Assembly (NCBI GenBank): GCA_945905765.1
Contig: CAMDPZ010000003.1
Coordinates: forward strand, 1-64,000
From: Nitrospira lenta
GTDB lineage: Bacteria; Nitrospirota; Nitrospiria; Nitrospirales; Nitrospiraceae
DNA length: 64,000 bases
Direction of reading: 5' to 3'
Below are positions 29,273 to 38,405 of this stretch, in pieces. The stretch's first letter is position 1. Every line of letters begins with the position of its first letter. A program made the translations under genes and the position numbers. A model generated the notes under the pieces. That model searched no databases, was not told where the DNA came from, and saw nothing but the letters and a program-made list of their open reading frames with translations.

Positions 29273-29809
29273 CTACTTCAATCGCAGCGGAAGGCCGCTG
29301 ACCGTCAGGTAGACTTCATCTGCTTCTGCCGCCACCTGTTGATTGACCCGTCCTGCCAGATCGCGAAAGGCCCTGACATTTTTCGTCGCGGGCACAAGCC
29401 CCAGACCCAATTCGTTGCTCACGATCACGACGCGAGCCTTCGTCTGCCTGATCGCCTGCAGCAAATCATCTGTCGCCTGAGACACGGCTACATCGTTCAA
29501 CTTCCGCCCCTTTAAATTATTCAACCACAACGTGAGACAATCAAGCACAATCGTTTGATAACTATTACAATTATCACTGAACCAATCGGCGAGACCAGCC
29601 GGCACTTCTGCCGTTTGCCAGTCAGATGCACGAGTGGCTTGATGCCGCTCGATCCGCACTTGCATCTCTCGGTCCAATGCCTGACCAGTCGCCACGAAGG
29701 CTCTCGGTCCCGCCTCCCCCGCCAGATCGAGCGCCACCTGGCTCTTGCCTGACGCAGCGCCTCCCAACACCAGAATGAGCTTCGACCGTCCCTTGCGTGC
29801 CTTCTTCAT
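29273..29809 (-). CDS. cobU: Adenosylcobinamide kinase/guanylyltransferase
   Basis: LILVLGGAASGKSQVALDLA; FVATGQALDREMQVRIERHQATRASDWQTAEVP; VIVSNELGLGLVP. Confidence 0.92.
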   Translation of the reverse strand: MKKARKGRSKLILVLGGAASGKSQVALDLAGEAGPRAFVATGQALDREMQVRIERHQATRASDWQTAEVPAGLADWFSDNCNSYQTIVLDCLTLWLNNLKGRKLNDVAVSQATDDLLQAIRQTKARVVIVSNELGLGLVPATKNVRAFRDLAGRVNQQVAAEADEVYLTVSGLPLRLK

Positions 29810-29813
29810 CGGG

Positions 29814-30410
29814 TCATCTCGCCGCCTTCTTCACATCACGCTGCCAGAGAAACTCAGGCTCCCCCTGTGTCTTAGCTGCCCATCTAGCCAGAACGAACAG
29901 GGCGTCGCTCAGCCGATTCACGAACTTGATAGAGACCACATCGACCAGCTCTTCCCGCGAGAGCTGCACACAGAGCCGTTCCGCCCTGCGGCAGACCGTT
30001 CGCGCCTGATGCAAAAAGGCCGAAACCCTTCCCCCGCCAGGGAGGATGAATTCTTTAAGCGGAGGCAGATCTTTCTGGCAACGATCGATCATCTTCTCCA
30101 ACTTCGTCACATCTTTCCCCGTCACCTGCGGCATGTTCTTGAATGCTTGCCCGGGAACCGTCGCAAGGATCCCCCCGAGATCGAACAATTTATTCTGAAT
30201 CCAGAGGAGATCCTCGTCCAGCTGTTCAACCTGGATAGGATTACAGGCCACCTCGCCATTCATCGCCCGCACCACCCCGACTACCGCATTCAACTCATCC
30301 AGAGTCCCATAGGCCTCGACTCGAAGACTATCCTTCCAAACCTGCTGCCCGCCGGCCAAACGTGTCTTACCCGCGTCACCGGTCCTGGTATACACTTTTG
30401 TAATGCGCAT
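29814..30410 (-). CDS. PduO-type cob(I)alamin adenosyltransferase
   Basis: MRITKVYTRTGDAGKTRLAGGQQVWKDSLRVEAYGTLDELNAVVGVVRA; FILPGGGRVSAFLHQARTVCRRAERLCVQL. Confidence 0.92.
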   Translation of the reverse strand: MRITKVYTRTGDAGKTRLAGGQQVWKDSLRVEAYGTLDELNAVVGVVRAMNGEVACNPIQVEQLDEDLLWIQNKLFDLGGILATVPGQAFKNMPQVTGKDVTKLEKMIDRCQKDLPPLKEFILPGGGRVSAFLHQARTVCRRAERLCVQLSREELVDVVSIKFVNRLSDALFVLARWAAKTQGEPEFLWQRDVKKAAR

Positions 30411-30422
30411 GGTTCTGACTCC

Positions 30423-30629
30423 CTATTCCGCAGAGGGGGCAACGGAAGACCCCAGTTCACCAGAAACCACCTGCTTCAAACAGGCAGGACAAAGGCAATC
30501 CTCGAAGCGAGCTGTAATCCAATCCAAATGTTGATCGGTCACACCCATCTGTCCGCACCAGCAGCCGTACTGCCCGCATTCAAAGGTCTGGCTGCATTGC
30601 TCGCACGTTTTGGTGACCGGTCCTCTCAT
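30423..30629 (-). CDS. Small cysteine-rich (CWC-type) protein
   Basis: KTCEQCSQTFECGQYGCWCGQMG...CLCPACLKQ; 8 Cys in 68 aa. Confidence 0.7.
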   Translation of the reverse strand: MRGPVTKTCEQCSQTFECGQYGCWCGQMGVTDQHLDWITARFEDCLCPACLKQVVSGELGSSVAPSAE

Positions 30630-30633
30630 CCTG

Positions 30634-31233
30634 CTAAAATTCCACTCCTGGCTGCGCCTTGATTCCCTTCCGGAAGGGATGCTTCACCTGCTTCATCTCC
30701 GTCACCAAATCGGCCTCCTCGATCAAGGCTTCTGTTGCGCCGCGCCCCGTGATGACCACATGTTGCATGGGAGGCCTAGCCCGAAGAGCCGGCAACACAT
30801 CTTCGAGTCTGACATAATCGTACTTCAGGGCGATATTGAATTCATCGAGGATTACCATTGCATAGGAGGAATCGCGCAGGAACCCGCAGGCCTCAGCCCA
30901 GGCCTGCTGGGCGCACTGCGCATCCCGCTCACGGTCTTGCGTTTCCCAGGTATAGCCCTCGCCCATGCGCAAAAAAGTCACCCGGTCACCGAAGGATTTG
31001 AGCGCCCGCTCCTCCGCCGTATCGATCGCCCCCTTGATGAACTGCACCACCGCCACCTTTAAGCCGTGGCCGATGCAGCGCAGCGCCATCCCCAACGCGG
31101 CGGTCGTCTTCCCCTTACCGGCGCCAGTATAGACAATCAAGAGACCTCGCTCTTCTTGCGCCGCGTCGATGCGCCGATCCACCGACGCCTTCAACCGCTC
31201 CATCTTCGCCTTATGGTCGTCCTGTTCCATCAC
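30634..31233 (-). CDS. cobO: CobA/CobO/BtuR-type cob(I)yrinic acid a,c-diamide adenosyltransferase
   Basis: GLLIVYTGAGKGKTTAALGMALRCIGHGLKVAVVQFIKG; MVILDEFNIALKYDYV; HVVITGRGA. Confidence 0.93.
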   Translation of the reverse strand: MMEQDDHKAKMERLKASVDRRIDAAQEERGLLIVYTGAGKGKTTAALGMALRCIGHGLKVAVVQFIKGAIDTAEERALKSFGDRVTFLRMGEGYTWETQDRERDAQCAQQAWAEACGFLRDSSYAMVILDEFNIALKYDYVRLEDVLPALRARPPMQHVVITGRGATEALIEEADLVTEMKQVKHPFRKGIKAQPGVEF

Positions 31234-31282
31234 TACATATCTCCTGGATCACCGACAAGCCTGGAACCCCTATGCAACCCTG

Positions 31283-33292
31283 TTATTTCGCATCGTAATT
31301 CATCCTCAGCCCGGCAAAGATGGACCGTCCCATGGTGCCGTAGAACATGAGTTCTTCATATTTCTCATCGAAGATATTCTCGGCTCGAACGTAAGTCTGA
31401 ATACGGCTGGTGACATCGTAGGTCGCGGAGAGATTCCAGACATCGAACGCCCGCATCTGCTGCCGGTTATTAACGTCGTCGAATCGAGACCCGACGTATC
31501 GCCCTTCCAGGTTGACCCGGACCGGATCAATCGGCTGATAACTGACGATCAGGCTCCATTGATCCACCGGCGTCCGAGGCGCGCGGTTGCCCGGCTGCTG
31601 CGAAAGATTTCGTGTCAGCGTATTCGTATATTGGGCTTGCACATCCAGGCTCTTCACCAAGGGAAGGTCTCTCACCACGGCATACTTCACACTCGCCTCC
31701 CACCCCTTGGTCACAACCGTACCGATATTTTGCGCGCAGGAATTAACAGTCACGCCAGTGACCCCGCATACGTCTACAGTCTGCTGAGCGACAATCATGT
31801 CACGAAAGCGATTCCAAAAATATCCCCCGCTCAGGGTCACACGATTGTTGAATAGATACTGGTCTACCCCGATATCCATGCTTTGGCTTCGCTCCGGCTT
31901 GAGATTCGGATTGCCAAATCCCTGAGTAGGGGAAAAGAGCTGATTGATGGTTGGCGCGCGAAAGCCTGTGGCATAGCTGCTCCGGATCTTGGTGCCGGTT
32001 TCTTGATGGAGATAACCGCCCGTTGTGCGATAGGTCGTCGCGCTCCCGAACACATTGTACTCATCCTGCCTCACCCCGGCAGTCCCAAAAACCCGGTCCC
32101 ACAAGTTAAGTTGGGCCTGGGCAAATCCGGCATGGCTCGTGACCATGCGATTATTGATGGTCGTCGCGCCGGTACGCATGTCGAAATTCTCGCCTTGCTG
32201 GTCGCGGAACTGATAGCCGCCACTCAGCAACAATGGTTTACTGACCTGGAAATTATGTTGCCATTCAATCCGATTCGCCAACGTATTAATCCGTGAAGGA
32301 TTAGACGTCGGCCTTGAGACCGCGCCAGTGCTAACGTTCCGCCGAGTCGTTCCCGGCTCAAAGTCGAGCACCTCAGTTTGTCGAGACAGGGTCAAGTCCT
32401 GATTCCACCAGGCCGTAATCGGTTGTTTATACGAAGCGCTATACACGAACTGCTGGCTATTATTAAAGGACCCCAGCACGTCAAACCCCGGCGAAGACCC
32501 ATTATCAAGATTCACCCTGCCTTGCAAAAGACGAAAATTCAGATCGAGCCGTCCATCGTGTGGCAAGGCGACGCCAACCCTCGTCGAGGCTTGCCAATTA
32601 TGAAAGCCGTCTCTTTCTGATGCCCCTCGTCGATAGTTGACGGTGGAAAAACCGGTATAGTCCCAACGAGAGAGGGCCGCGCTGACATCGAAAGGTCCCT
32701 TTTTGCCTAAAACCTGGCCCCCTTCTCGAACGGATGAGAAGGATCCGTACTCGGAGAACGCGCTGACCGATGGAGCACCGGTGCCCTTCTTCGTCGTGAT
32801 ATTGATCACGCCCCCCATCGCGTCAGCCCCCCACAACATGCTCTGGGCGCCGCGGAGGATCTCGATGCGTTCGATATTGTCGGTCGTGAGATTGGCGAAG
32901 TTGAAAACGCCAGACGTTGCACTGTTCATAACCGCACCGTCGATGAGCACCAGGACTTGATCGGCGTTACTACCCCGGATCCGCACCGTCGCGTTCGTGC
33001 CAGGCCCTCCATTCGAGAATACGGTAAGCCCCTGACTGAGCCGAAGCGCATCCACCACCGTCCTGATTTGCCGGCGCTTCAGATCTTCTTCGGTAATGAC
33101 CTCGACCGCACTCGTTACCTGACTGACTGGCACCGGCGTCTTCGTAGCCGAGACGACCACCTCCCTGGTTTCAATCACTGGTTCCGCTTCGGCCGGCTCT
33201 TCAGCCAATACGGGCGACAACCATGCAGCGGGACTGAAAAGGACTGTCACCGCAGAGAACAGGACATATCGAGACCAACGACCAGACGACAT
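31283..33292 (-). CDS. btuB: TonB-dependent receptor, BtuB-like
   Basis: VVVSATKTPVPVSQVTSAVEVITEEDLKRRQIRTVVDALRLSQGLTVFSNGGPGTNATVRIRGSNADQVLVLIDG; beta-barrel ending F; preceded by cobalamin riboswitch. Confidence 0.85.
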   Translation of the reverse strand: MSSGRWSRYVLFSAVTVLFSPAAWLSPVLAEEPAEAEPVIETREVVVSATKTPVPVSQVTSAVEVITEEDLKRRQIRTVVDALRLSQGLTVFSNGGPGTNATVRIRGSNADQVLVLIDGAVMNSATSGVFNFANLTTDNIERIEILRGAQSMLWGADAMGGVINITTKKGTGAPSVSAFSEYGSFSSVREGGQVLGKKGPFDVSAALSRWDYTGFSTVNYRRGASERDGFHNWQASTRVGVALPHDGRLDLNFRLLQGRVNLDNGSSPGFDVLGSFNNSQQFVYSASYKQPITAWWNQDLTLSRQTEVLDFEPGTTRRNVSTGAVSRPTSNPSRINTLANRIEWQHNFQVSKPLLLSGGYQFRDQQGENFDMRTGATTINNRMVTSHAGFAQAQLNLWDRVFGTAGVRQDEYNVFGSATTYRTTGGYLHQETGTKIRSSYATGFRAPTINQLFSPTQGFGNPNLKPERSQSMDIGVDQYLFNNRVTLSGGYFWNRFRDMIVAQQTVDVCGVTGVTVNSCAQNIGTVVTKGWEASVKYAVVRDLPLVKSLDVQAQYTNTLTRNLSQQPGNRAPRTPVDQWSLIVSYQPIDPVRVNLEGRYVGSRFDDVNNRQQMRAFDVWNLSATYDVTSRIQTYVRAENIFDEKYEELMFYGTMGRSIFAGLRMNYDAK

Positions 33293-33329
33293 GCAAAAAC
33301 CTCCCTTTGACTCGAAGGGCTGTGTAGAA

Positions 33330-33595
33330 ACATCGGTCAGCTGGGTTTCCTGACTTGCGGATCGTCGTTCCCCTGCGCCTTCCCATCTCACTGTGATGAG
33401 TGATGTGTGAAGAGTGATCGGTTCGAAATAGGCTGACCTACTCCCACCCATGACTCATCACTGATCACTCATCACCGTCTCGAGACAGTGGCTCTATGCA
33501 GGATCACTCCCCGCTTACAGTGGCGGCACCGTGATGGCTTTACACCATCTTCCCCGTCGCTGATGATGACTTTCTGGGCACTCCTCCTGATTGAA
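33330..33595 (-). promoter_or_regulatory. Cobalamin riboswitch upstream of btuB
   Basis: Reverse strand reads GGGGAAGATGGTGTAAAGCCATCACGGTGCCGCCACTGTAAGC..AGAGCCACTG..GGGAAGGCGC..AAGTCAGGAAACCCAGCTGACC, matching the conserved cobalamin-riboswitch core. Confidence 0.88.
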
Positions 33596-33644
33596 CCGAC
33601 CGCGCCCTGACAAAACACGGGAGGACCGGGCATAATCCTTCCTG

Positions 33645-34556
33645 CTACAAACGATCTCCGAGATTCTTCGTGGCCCGATACTGCGGCAAGGTGACCCTGG
33701 GCACGCCCGATTCCGGATGACGATCGATCAAGACGTCACAGCCATAGACGGCTTTCAACACTTCCACATCGATCACGTCATGCGGCGTACCGAGGCGGAA
33801 GAGGGCTCCGGCCTTCAGCATCAGAATGCGATCACAGTATTGGCTCGCCAAATTCAGGTCGTGGGAGACGAGCACCACGGTCAGGCCCCGCTCTTCTTTC
33901 AGCCGGCGCACAATCGCGCAGATTTCCATCTGGTGCTGGAGATCCAGAAACGCGGTGGGCTCATCCAGCAAAAGGACCTGGGGCGCTTGCGCCAAGGCCC
34001 TGGCAATCATGCAGCGCTGGCGTTCACCGCCCGAAAGATCCATCACCGAGCGGCCAGCCAGATGAGTGAGATCCGTATATTGCAAGGCCTGTTCGGCAAT
34101 CGACAGATCCTCGGCGCTTTCCCAGCCAAAACCCGCGCTCCAGGTCGCGCCCTGATGATGCGGAAACCGGCCCATCAGGACCGTTTCCATCACGGTAAAG
34201 GAAAAGACCTGGGGGCTCTCTTGCGGCACAAAGGCAACGGTCCTGGCCACCTCCACTTGCGGCATCGCCCAAAGATCGCGCTCGAACAGGGCCATGGCGC
34301 CATCGTGCGGCCGCAAGACCTTCGCCAACAGTTTGAGGAGCGACGTCTTTCCCGATCCGTTCGGGCCCACGATGCCAAGAATCTCTCCGGCCTGAATATC
34401 AAAGGTCACTCCGTCGAGCACCCAATTGGCGGCGCCCCGACTGAGCGGATGGTAGCGAAATCGCAGAGACCGCACCTCATAGGCTCTGCGTGGGGCACCG
34501 GCGCCTGGCCCGGCTTGATCGATCATCAAATCTTCGTTCTTTGGAAACTGGCTCAT
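33645..34556 (-). CDS. btuD: ABC transporter ATP-binding protein (cobalamin/siderophore type)
   Basis: GEILGIVGPNGSGKTSLLKLLAKVLRPHDG; DLSGGERQRCMIARALAQAPQVLLLDEPTAFLDLQHQ. Confidence 0.85.
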   Translation of the reverse strand: MSQFPKNEDLMIDQAGPGAGAPRRAYEVRSLRFRYHPLSRGAANWVLDGVTFDIQAGEILGIVGPNGSGKTSLLKLLAKVLRPHDGAMALFERDLWAMPQVEVARTVAFVPQESPQVFSFTVMETVLMGRFPHHQGATWSAGFGWESAEDLSIAEQALQYTDLTHLAGRSVMDLSGGERQRCMIARALAQAPQVLLLDEPTAFLDLQHQMEICAIVRRLKEERGLTVVLVSHDLNLASQYCDRILMLKAGALFRLGTPHDVIDVEVLKAVYGCDVLIDRHPESGVPRVTLPQYRATKNLGDRL

Positions 34557-35695
34557 GCGAACCGATCCTTCCGCCACACCAGGAGGTAGATGAAGAAGGG
34601 GCCGCCTGCCAGCGCCGTGATGATGCCGACCGGGATCTCCGCCGGACTCAGCAACGTGCGGGCCAAGGTGTCGGCAACCATCAAATACATTCCCCCGACA
34701 AGCGCCGACGCAGGCAGGAGCAACCGGTGATCCGCTCCGAGCATCAGCCGAACCGCATGGGGAATCACCATGCCGACGAAGCCGATCATCCCGCTCACCG
34801 ACACGACCGCCCCGGTGATCAGGGCAGAGAGGAGATAGACCTGCCGTTTGACCCGCTCCGTCTCGATCCCCAAGGACCGCGCGGACTCCTCACCCAAGGT
34901 CAACACGTTTAACTTCCGTGCCTGCTTAAGCAGAAGGAACAGCCCGCCCAGCAGATAACAGGTCAGAATGGCTAAGGCCGGATAGGACGGCGCGGTCAAG
35001 GTCCCCATCAGCCAGGTCATCGTGCCGGCAGAGCGATTCGGCTCCATGATCGAAGTGATGAACATGATCAAGGCCGAAAAAATCGAATTCAGGATCACCC
35101 CTGCGAGCAGGAGGCTGTGAATCGGCAACCGTCCATAGGAGACCGCCATCCGATAGACAACCACGAGAGACAGGAGCCCTCCGGCAAATCCGCAGAGCGG
35201 CAAGACCGACAGAGCTAGAAACGTCGAGCCGATCCCCAGCAGAATCGCCAGGGCCACGCCAAGGGCCGCCCCGCTCGACACGCCGAGCACATAGGGGTCA
35301 GCCAAGGGATTGCGCAACAGGGCTTGCAGCACGACGCCGACAGAGGCCAAACAGGCGCCAACGAGAAGCCCCAACAAGAGACGCGGCAATCGCACTTGCA
35401 TGAGGATCACGCCGGTCGTCCCCACCTGTTCACTATCGACCGACCCTTCGCGCAGGACGTGACTCACAATATCGATCACCTGACCCAGCCCGATCCATTG
35501 CGACCCGAACTGCAAACAGATTAAAACCCCGATGGTGGACAGCAGCGCAAGCGGCGCCATCACAGAGCTCCAGCGCCTGGCGGTCAGCACGGCGCCGCTC
35601 AACGGGGGAGAGGTAATTGGATACTTCAGAACGGTCGATTGTTTGGAGGGGAAGGCAGATTGCGGCGGATCGCTGGTGGCCTTCATGTCAGTCAC
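34553..35695 (-). CDS. btuC: FecCD/BtuC family ABC permease
   Basis: RLPRLLLGLLVGACLASVGVVLQALLRNPLADPYVLGVSSGAALG; GMIGFVGMVIPHAVRLMLGADHRLLLPASALVGG. Confidence 0.88.
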   Translation of the reverse strand: MTDMKATSDPPQSAFPSKQSTVLKYPITSPPLSGAVLTARRWSSVMAPLALLSTIGVLICLQFGSQWIGLGQVIDIVSHVLREGSVDSEQVGTTGVILMQVRLPRLLLGLLVGACLASVGVVLQALLRNPLADPYVLGVSSGAALGVALAILLGIGSTFLALSVLPLCGFAGGLLSLVVVYRMAVSYGRLPIHSLLLAGVILNSIFSALIMFITSIMEPNRSAGTMTWLMGTLTAPSYPALAILTCYLLGGLFLLLKQARKLNVLTLGEESARSLGIETERVKRQVYLLSALITGAVVSVSGMIGFVGMVIPHAVRLMLGADHRLLLPASALVGGMYLMVADTLARTLLSPAEIPVGIITALAGGPFFIYLLVWRKDRFA

Positions 35696-36786
35696 GGCGC
35701 GACGCTCGCCGCGAAGGCTTCAGGATGGAGAATGATCGCCAGCCGTTCCAACCCCTCGACGATCCGAGGCCCAGGACGGTTCAGAATATCGGAAGGGATC
35801 TGATGGAGCCGTCCCCGTTTCACCGCCGAGAGCGACGGCCATTGCTGCCAGAGCTGTTGATCGCCCGATGGCACTCCATCGGCCTTCCCAACGGGAAAGA
35901 CGATGATCTCGGGATCTTCCTTCAGGACCACTTCCATGTTGAGGCGTGGATAGGGCACGGAAGCCTGGCCCGCAATGTTGACGCCTCCCGCAAGCCCGAT
36001 CACGTGATGGATGAAGCTTCCAGGACCGACGGTAATCAGCGGCTGACTGTTGAGCACGTAGAGCAGGCGGACCCGCGGCAAGCCCTCCGTTTTGCTTCGG
36101 ATCGCCGCGATCCGTTCCTTCATCGCCTTCGCCACCGCGTCGGCCGAGGCAGAGCGATTTGCCATGCGTCCGATCAACTGAATGCGACTGGGAATCTCCT
36201 CGAACGACTCCGGGTCGACGATGAAGGTCGGAATTTTCAATTGCTCCAGCTTCACCAGAAGGTCGGCCCGGAGAAAGGAGCGAGGCGCCAAGACTAAATC
36301 CGGTTGCAACGAAACGATGACTTCAATGTTCGGATGGGTGTAGCCGACCTTAGGCTTCTGCTTGGCTTCCGGCGGATAGTCGCAAAACTCGGTGACGCCG
36401 ACGATCTGCGGCTCTAATCCGATGGCAAAAAGAATTTCCGTAATACTGGGCGCGAGGGAGACGATCCGCGTGGGTGCCTTCGCCAAATACAATTTACGGC
36501 CGAGATCGTCGACGAACGTCCGCGGGGTGATATTCGCCATGAAAGGCATCCCGGTCAGAATGCCTTGCTGTCGACGTGCCATGTTCGATCCCTCATCACC
36601 GGCAAAAACAGCGCCAACGTTCAACCACAGAAGACACAGAAAAACCCCGAATACCCAATTGCGCTCCCCGGCACGTTCAACACAGCTTTTCAGCAAGGCC
36701 GCAGCACGCGAACCGCCGAGACGTACTCGCTCCCGTACGTCGCAGGCGTTGCGCGAAGCGAGAACAAAGCGTGAAACCGTTTTCAA
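35692..36786 (-). CDS. btuF: Cobalamin ABC transporter substrate-binding protein (start uncertain)
   Basis: RIVSLAPSITEILFAIGLEPQIVGVTEFCDYPPEAKQKPKVGYTHPNIEVIVSLQPDLVLA; signal WVFGVFLCLLWLNVGAVFA begins near codon 44; first ~39 codons of the ORF lie in repeat R4. Confidence 0.82.
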   Translation of the reverse strand: MKTVSRFVLASRNACDVRERVRLGGSRAAALLKSCVERAGERNWVFGVFLCLLWLNVGAVFAGDEGSNMARRQQGILTGMPFMANITPRTFVDDLGRKLYLAKAPTRIVSLAPSITEILFAIGLEPQIVGVTEFCDYPPEAKQKPKVGYTHPNIEVIVSLQPDLVLAPRSFLRADLLVKLEQLKIPTFIVDPESFEEIPSRIQLIGRMANRSASADAVAKAMKERIAAIRSKTEGLPRVRLLYVLNSQPLITVGPGSFIHHVIGLAGGVNIAGQASVPYPRLNMEVVLKEDPEIIVFPVGKADGVPSGDQQLWQQWPSLSAVKRGRLHQIPSDILNRPGPRIVEGLERLAIILHPEAFAASVAP

Positions 36787-36794
36787 CGTGCTGG
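36669..36794 (-). repeat. Intergenic palindromic repeat, copy R4, overlapping the 5' end of the btuF ORF
   Basis: GGCACGTTCAACACAGCTTTTCAGCAAGGCCGCAG..GCGAAGCGAGAAC..AACCGTTTTCAACGTGCTGG; inverted orientation relative to R1. Confidence 0.75.
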
Positions 36795-36797
36795 AAA

Positions 36798-36835
36798 TAA
36801 AAAATCCCCAAGGCCGTGGTAAGACCCTGAGGATT
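36798..36835 (-). terminator. Intrinsic terminator of the btuF-leader riboswitch (expression platform)
   Basis: Reverse strand AATCCTCAGGGtcttaccacggCCTTGGGGATTTTTTA: 11-bp stem with 2 mismatches/wobbles, followed by T-run. Confidence 0.75.
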
Positions 36836-36889
36836 GCACCCGCAACTCATCCTCGCCAATTCCCCAGCCCACGAGGGAATCTCGGTCAA

Positions 36890-37146
36890 CGATCCTGGGA
36901 GGTCTTCTGGCTCATGGTTCACTCTACTCCCCGCGCCTTCCCAGGATTGCGTGATGAGTGATGCGTTAGGGGTGATGGGTACAAGGCAGCTACGTAGCCG
37001 CGCGCGACTCATCACTCGTCACTCATCACCGATCACTGCATCCCAGTGGCATCTACGGGTTTCGTCCCCATTTACAGCGGCGGGACCGCGAGGGACTTGC
37101 ACCCTCTTCCCTGACCCAGGAATCACAATGTGCAGGCACTCTAGGA
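36890..37146 (-). promoter_or_regulatory. Cobalamin riboswitch upstream of btuF-btuC-btuD
   Basis: Reverse strand GGGAAGAGGGTGCAAGTCCCTCGCGGTCCCGCCGCTGTAAATGGGGACGAAACCCGTAGATGCCACTGGGATGC..GGGAAGGCGCGG..GAGCCAGAAGACCTCCCAGG. Confidence 0.92.
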
Positions 37147-37184
37147 GAGGAGGGAAAAGTTGTCAAGATCAATAATGAACAGCC

Positions 37185-37442
37185 CTAACGGCGGTAGTGC
37201 AGCTTCAGCACAAGAATCGCCCCCGTCAATAGCAGCGTCACGGCATTGGTCAAAATGATCGGCCAGGCCTGGAGGACCAATCCATAGAGAAACCAGAGAC
37301 AGACACCGGCTGAGAAGATGGCCAGCATGCCCATTGAGACATCACCGGCAGACTTCGACGTCCAGGTCTTCTGCAACTGGGGCCAAAAGGCGCAGGTGGT
37401 CAATGTCCCTGCCGCAAACCCTAATAGATCGATTCCCGTCAT
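37185..37442 (-). CDS. SemiSWEET-type small transporter
   Basis: [87 protein letters not shown]-loop. Confidence 0.85.
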   Translation of the reverse strand: MTGIDLLGFAAGTLTTCAFWPQLQKTWTSKSAGDVSMGMLAIFSAGVCLWFLYGLVLQAWPIILTNAVTLLLTGAILVLKLHYRR

Positions 37443-37577
37443 TATCCATCACCCTTTCCTGCTGTCGCCCCCTTGGTCGCCAACCAACCATCAAACCTGC
37501 TTGTCAAAACCGATGGCCCTGTGGTACATTTTCCCTTCGCAATCTTCTATCGATTCGACCAGATGAAGGAGTGTACC

Positions 37578-37769
37578 GTGGCCTTTACATGTGATCTCTG
37601 CAGCAAACGCCGCCAATCCGGCAATAACATCAGTCACGCCAATAACAAGACCAAGCGGATTTTCAAACCGAATCTCCAACCAGTCCGGGCTCTAATCGAT
37701 GGGCAGCCGAAGCGTATCAGGGTCTGCACCCGTTGCTTGCGCAGCGGCAAAGTCGAAAAAGCCGTTTAG
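37578..37769 (+). CDS. rpmB: 50S ribosomal protein L28 (GTG start)
   Basis: [63 protein letters not shown]; upstream GAAGGAG. Confidence 0.93.
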   Translation: MAFTCDLCSKRRQSGNNISHANNKTKRIFKPNLQPVRALIDGQPKRIRVCTRCLRSGKVEKAV

Positions 37770-37771
37770 TC

Positions 37772-37893
37772 GCCTGTCCCAAAAGTCCGCCAGCTTCGTT
37801 CTCGCCTCGACAGCATCCTCAACGTAGCCTAAAGGCTACGCCTCCGGTGCCGTCATCGGCTGCGGCCTTGCTGGACAGCCTTTTGAAACAGGC
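37772..37893 (+). repeat. Intergenic palindromic repeat, copy R5
   Basis: GCCTGTCCCAAAAGTCCGCCAGCTTCGTTCTCGCCTCGACAGCATCCTCAACGTAGCCTAAAGGCTACGCCTCCGG..GGCTGCGGCCTTGCTGGACAGCCTTTTGAAACAGGC. Confidence 0.88.
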
Positions 37894-37954
37894 TCCAGAT
37901 TCACCCGAACTACCTCAGATTTTACCCAACCCAATATTTTTTGGTCGGCCTCTG

Positions 37955-38290
37955 CTACGGGGCCGACCAGATGACCCGCCCGTTCTGATCAGATAGCTTC
38001 ACGGCAAATCGGTCGTCGGGAGACAGAGCCAGCTTCCGACTCCCATCACGACTCGTCAGCACCAGACCCACCTCCCCATTTTGATCGAGTCCCAATCCGG
38101 CTCGCGCCTTGCCATTCGCATCCAACAACAGAAACTCTTCGGCATTCACCCCATTGGCCTTCTGCGCCCCCACGAGCGCCGGAGCCAGCCACCACCCGCT
38201 GACGGCTCCGCCCATGAGGCTTCCAATGAACGTCACAACGATCAGAAATCCAAACTGTTTTCGGCTCACAATAGATCCTTTCTGCGACAC
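37955..38290 (-). CDS. Hypothetical membrane-anchored protein
   Basis: N-terminal TM (FGFLIVVTFIGSLMGGAVSGWWLA) then NAEEFLLLDANGKARAGLGLDQNGEVGLVLTSRDGSRKLALSPDDRF. Confidence 0.7.
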   Translation of the reverse strand: MSQKGSIVSRKQFGFLIVVTFIGSLMGGAVSGWWLAPALVGAQKANGVNAEEFLLLDANGKARAGLGLDQNGEVGLVLTSRDGSRKLALSPDDRFAVKLSDQNGRVIWSAP

Positions 38291-38341
38291 ACAGGCTATC
38301 GCCCGTGATCGCCCGCGTCATGACTCAACCGCATAAGGTAC

Positions 38342-38380
38342 AAAAAAAAGGACTTGAAAGCGCATGCCTCTCAAGTCCTT
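38342..38380 (-). terminator. Intrinsic terminator, probably the original terminator of tRNA-Gly
   Basis: Reverse strand AAGGACTTGAgaggcatgcgctTTCAAGTCCTTTTTTTT; lies just beyond the left att repeat. Confidence 0.75.
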
Positions 38381-38405
38381 CACCTCGTACGTGTGACGTC
38401 TGTGT

